Positions 32,626-34,017 of a stretch of DNA of 34,017 bases are shown here, one piece after another. Origin of the DNA: an uncultured Ruminococcus sp. Its GTDB lineage: Bacteria > Bacillota > Clostridia > Oscillospirales > Acutalibacteraceae. The stretch spans positions 1-34,017 of the forward strand of contig CACYPV010000025.1 in assembly GCA_902776375.1 (NCBI GenBank). The letters run 5' to 3'. A program made the position numbers and the translations under genes. The notes beneath the pieces were generated by a model. It did not search any database. It worked only from the letters and a program-made list of their open reading frames with translations, and was not told where the DNA came from. Numbering within the stretch: position 1 is the first letter of the stretch; each line of letters begins with the position of its first letter.

Positions 32626-34017
32626 TTAGTTTTGTGTGACCTTGGAGGGGTCTGCGATGCTAACGGTGCCGCAGGAGCCGCTTTCGCCCGCGCCGATGGA
32701 GTTGGTAGCGTCTTGGCCCTTTGTCGCGGTGACCTGAGTGACGGTACCGGCAATGGTGATATCGCCGCAATTCGACTCCTGGCCGCTTCCGATACCGGCT
32801 GCCTCTTTTCCGCCGTTGGCTGTGATCGTACCGCCGTTGATTGTGATATCGCCGCAGGATGCTTCATCCAAGCCGCTTCCGATACCGGCTGCATATTCTC
32901 CGCCGTTGGCTGTGATCTTACCGCCGTTGATTGTGATATTGCCGCAGGATCCTTCATATCCGCTTCCGATACCGGCTGCCCATTGACCACCGTTAGCAGT
33001 GATCGTACCGCCGTCGATAACGATATTACCCGCCGCCATTTGATAACCGCCGCCGATGCCGCAGCCATATCCGAATTCGTCGTCGCCGCCTGAGGAAGCG
33101 GTCAAAGAGCCTGTGCCGTCGATGGTGAGCGTTTTGTTTTCGGGAACAAAAATGCCCGGATAATCTTCATAGCCGCCCTTAAGGGTGTTCTCGCCCTCTA
33201 AGAGAATGGTCGCGTCACCAACGGGGTTGATGCCGGCGAAGTATGCAGAGTCGGTCAGGCAAGTGATATTCGCGTCCTTGAGCGTAACGGTCGCGCCGCT
33301 GGCAACGGAGATTTCCTTATTGCCTTGGAGCGTGCCGGTAACAATATCGCCGTCTAATAACGTAATATTGCCGGTGAGGGTAGCCAAATTAACGTTTTTA
33401 TTTCTGGGAATTACCAATGCTTCCGCTGTGGTCGCATTCTCGCCGTTCGCGTCGGTAAAGAGCTCTTCACATTCGGAGCACTTATAGTGCGCCGCTGTGC
33501 CTGCCGCTTCGTGAGTTGCCGGAACCTCGGCTACGGAAACGATGGTATGTGTGTGTACAGGAGCCGCGTCAAAGAACGCGTTAGCCGCCTGGTTGTAGAG
33601 GTAGAGGGACTTTGCGAGGTTCTGCTGCGCGGGGCTCATATTGCTGTTCAATACATTCACTACATAGTTGAGGGGCGAGTATGTAAAGCTTACGTTGCCT
33701 ACAGTGAAGGTCTGCTGATCGTCGAGCTCAGCCGCAGCTATGTTCGCCTTGTCCTTGTAGTAGTAATAGTTTGACAGGTTGCCGTCATACGCGCCGGCGT
33801 TGGGCATATCCGCCGGATATGTCGTTGGAGTGAAGTAAACACGCAGGGTGTTGTTTTGCAGATAGATCAAAGAATTGGTGTGATACTTTGCGTTGAGATC
33901 AGTTGCAACAGCGTTCAAATCGGAAGCTGTGCCGTTGATCTTGGCAGTGACAGCGGCCGCGTTAACGCCGGTGTAATCGGCAGCTTCGTCAAGGTTGCTG
34001 TCTGCACGGTCGGGGTG
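32626..34017 (-). CDS. Repeat-rich surface protein, C-terminal part (5' end beyond window)
   Basis: At least 463 residues are open to the right edge, without start or signal peptide in view. The visible part has an NYYYYKDKANIAAAE-type segment, a HTHTIVSVAEVPATHE module with CSEC (zinc-ribbon-like), and a beta-helix-like region. That region contains three good and one degenerate 29-30-residue repeats of the form GDITINGGTITANGG-xx-AAGIGSG. Such repeats are common in Firmicute surface proteins with parallel beta-helix folds. It is probably secreted or wall-associated. No LPXTG or TM anchor is seen before the stop. Confidence 0.82.
   Translation of the reverse strand, partial: HPDRADSNLDEAADYTGVNAAAVTAKINGTASDLNAVATDLNAKYHTNSLIYLQNNTLRVYFTPTTYPADMPNAGAYDGNLSNYYYYKDKANIAAAELDDQQTFTVGNVSFTYSPLNYVVNVLNSNMSPAQQNLAKSLYLYNQAANAFFDAAPVHTHTIVSVAEVPATHEAAGTAAHYKCSECEELFTDANGENATTAEALVIPRNKNVNLATLTGNITLLDGDIVTGTLQGNKEISVASGATVTLKDANITCLTDSAYFAGINPVGDATILLEGENTLKGGYEDYPGIFVPENKTLTIDGTGSLTASSGGDDEFGYGCGIGGGYQMAAGNIVIDGGTITANGGQWAAGIGSGYEGSCGNITINGGKITANGGEYAAGIGSGLDEASCGDITINGGTITANGGKEAAGIGSGQESNCGDITIAGTVTQVTATKGQDATNSIGAGESGSCGTVSIADPSKVTQN

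Noticed and set aside
32740-33045. CRISPR-like periodic DNA
   Set aside because: The ~87-90 bp periodicity encodes protein repeats; no array of identical short repeats with unique spacers occurs anywhere in the window.
32535-33068. 177-codon minus-strand ORF overlapping the surface protein
   Set aside because: It is a frame shadow of the beta-helix repeats; the other frame has the coherent repeat protein.

Overview
The window looks like a chromosomal segment of an endospore-forming gut Clostridium-group Firmicute, most likely a Ruminococcus/Oscillospiraceae relative. The evidence is a spoVAE-type sporulation gene, Gram-positive ribosome-binding sites, sigmaA-type promoters with 16-17 bp spacers, a LexA gene with a Firmicute-like operator, and gene families typical of that group (DUF1015, zinc-ribbon kinases, RCC1-like ectodomains). 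The species is inferred from character only; no database search was possible.

Left third (1-13,600), almost all on the minus strand. A truncated group II intron sits just past a Rho-independent terminator. Upstream of it is a 12-kb block that I consider the most interesting part of the window. One unit encodes an ECF-like sigma factor, a C39-peptidase ABC exporter and a second ABC exporter of the NHLM (nitrile-hydratase-leader/Nif11 peptide) type, all overlapping by a few bases. Next come a Sec-secreted 141-aa protein and two small membrane proteins. A second unit with its own promoter encodes a 59-aa peptide that looks like a RiPP leader/precursor, a STAS-domain protein, a TIR-TM-(RCC1-like)x2 receptor and a zinc-ribbon-pseudokinase-TM-RCC1-like receptor. 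The two receptors share the same ectodomain (three copies in all). I infer an export-plus-sensing system in which a small peptide is processed and exported, and envelope receptors report to TIR, STAS and pseudokinase modules.

Middle (13,600-16,900). An orphan PrimPol-helicase gene is followed by about 300 bp carrying twelve GTAGCA-core boxes at spacings close to multiples of 10.5 bp, probably a replication origin of an integrated or decayed element. A tRNA with CAT anticodon follows.

Right half (16,900-34,017). Housekeeping and metabolic genes: a DUF1015 protein, asparaginase, an HTH-like protein, GH31 alpha-glucosidase, a cation/proton antiporter, phosphogluco/phosphomannomutase, TatD nuclease, methionyl-tRNA synthetase, SpoVAE, a C39-like lipoprotein, LexA, a LOG-family protein, a Cys-rich 56-aa protein and a partial repeat-rich surface protein. 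Between pgm and tatD is a 498-bp-offset tandem duplication of a promoter/terminator cassette. One copy carries an 89-aa gene; the other lacks any ORF and looks like a small RNA gene.

Scattered through the intergenic spaces are short tandem repeats that differ in sequence but share a strict 7-bp period. In two places they supply the start or stop codon of the neighbouring gene.
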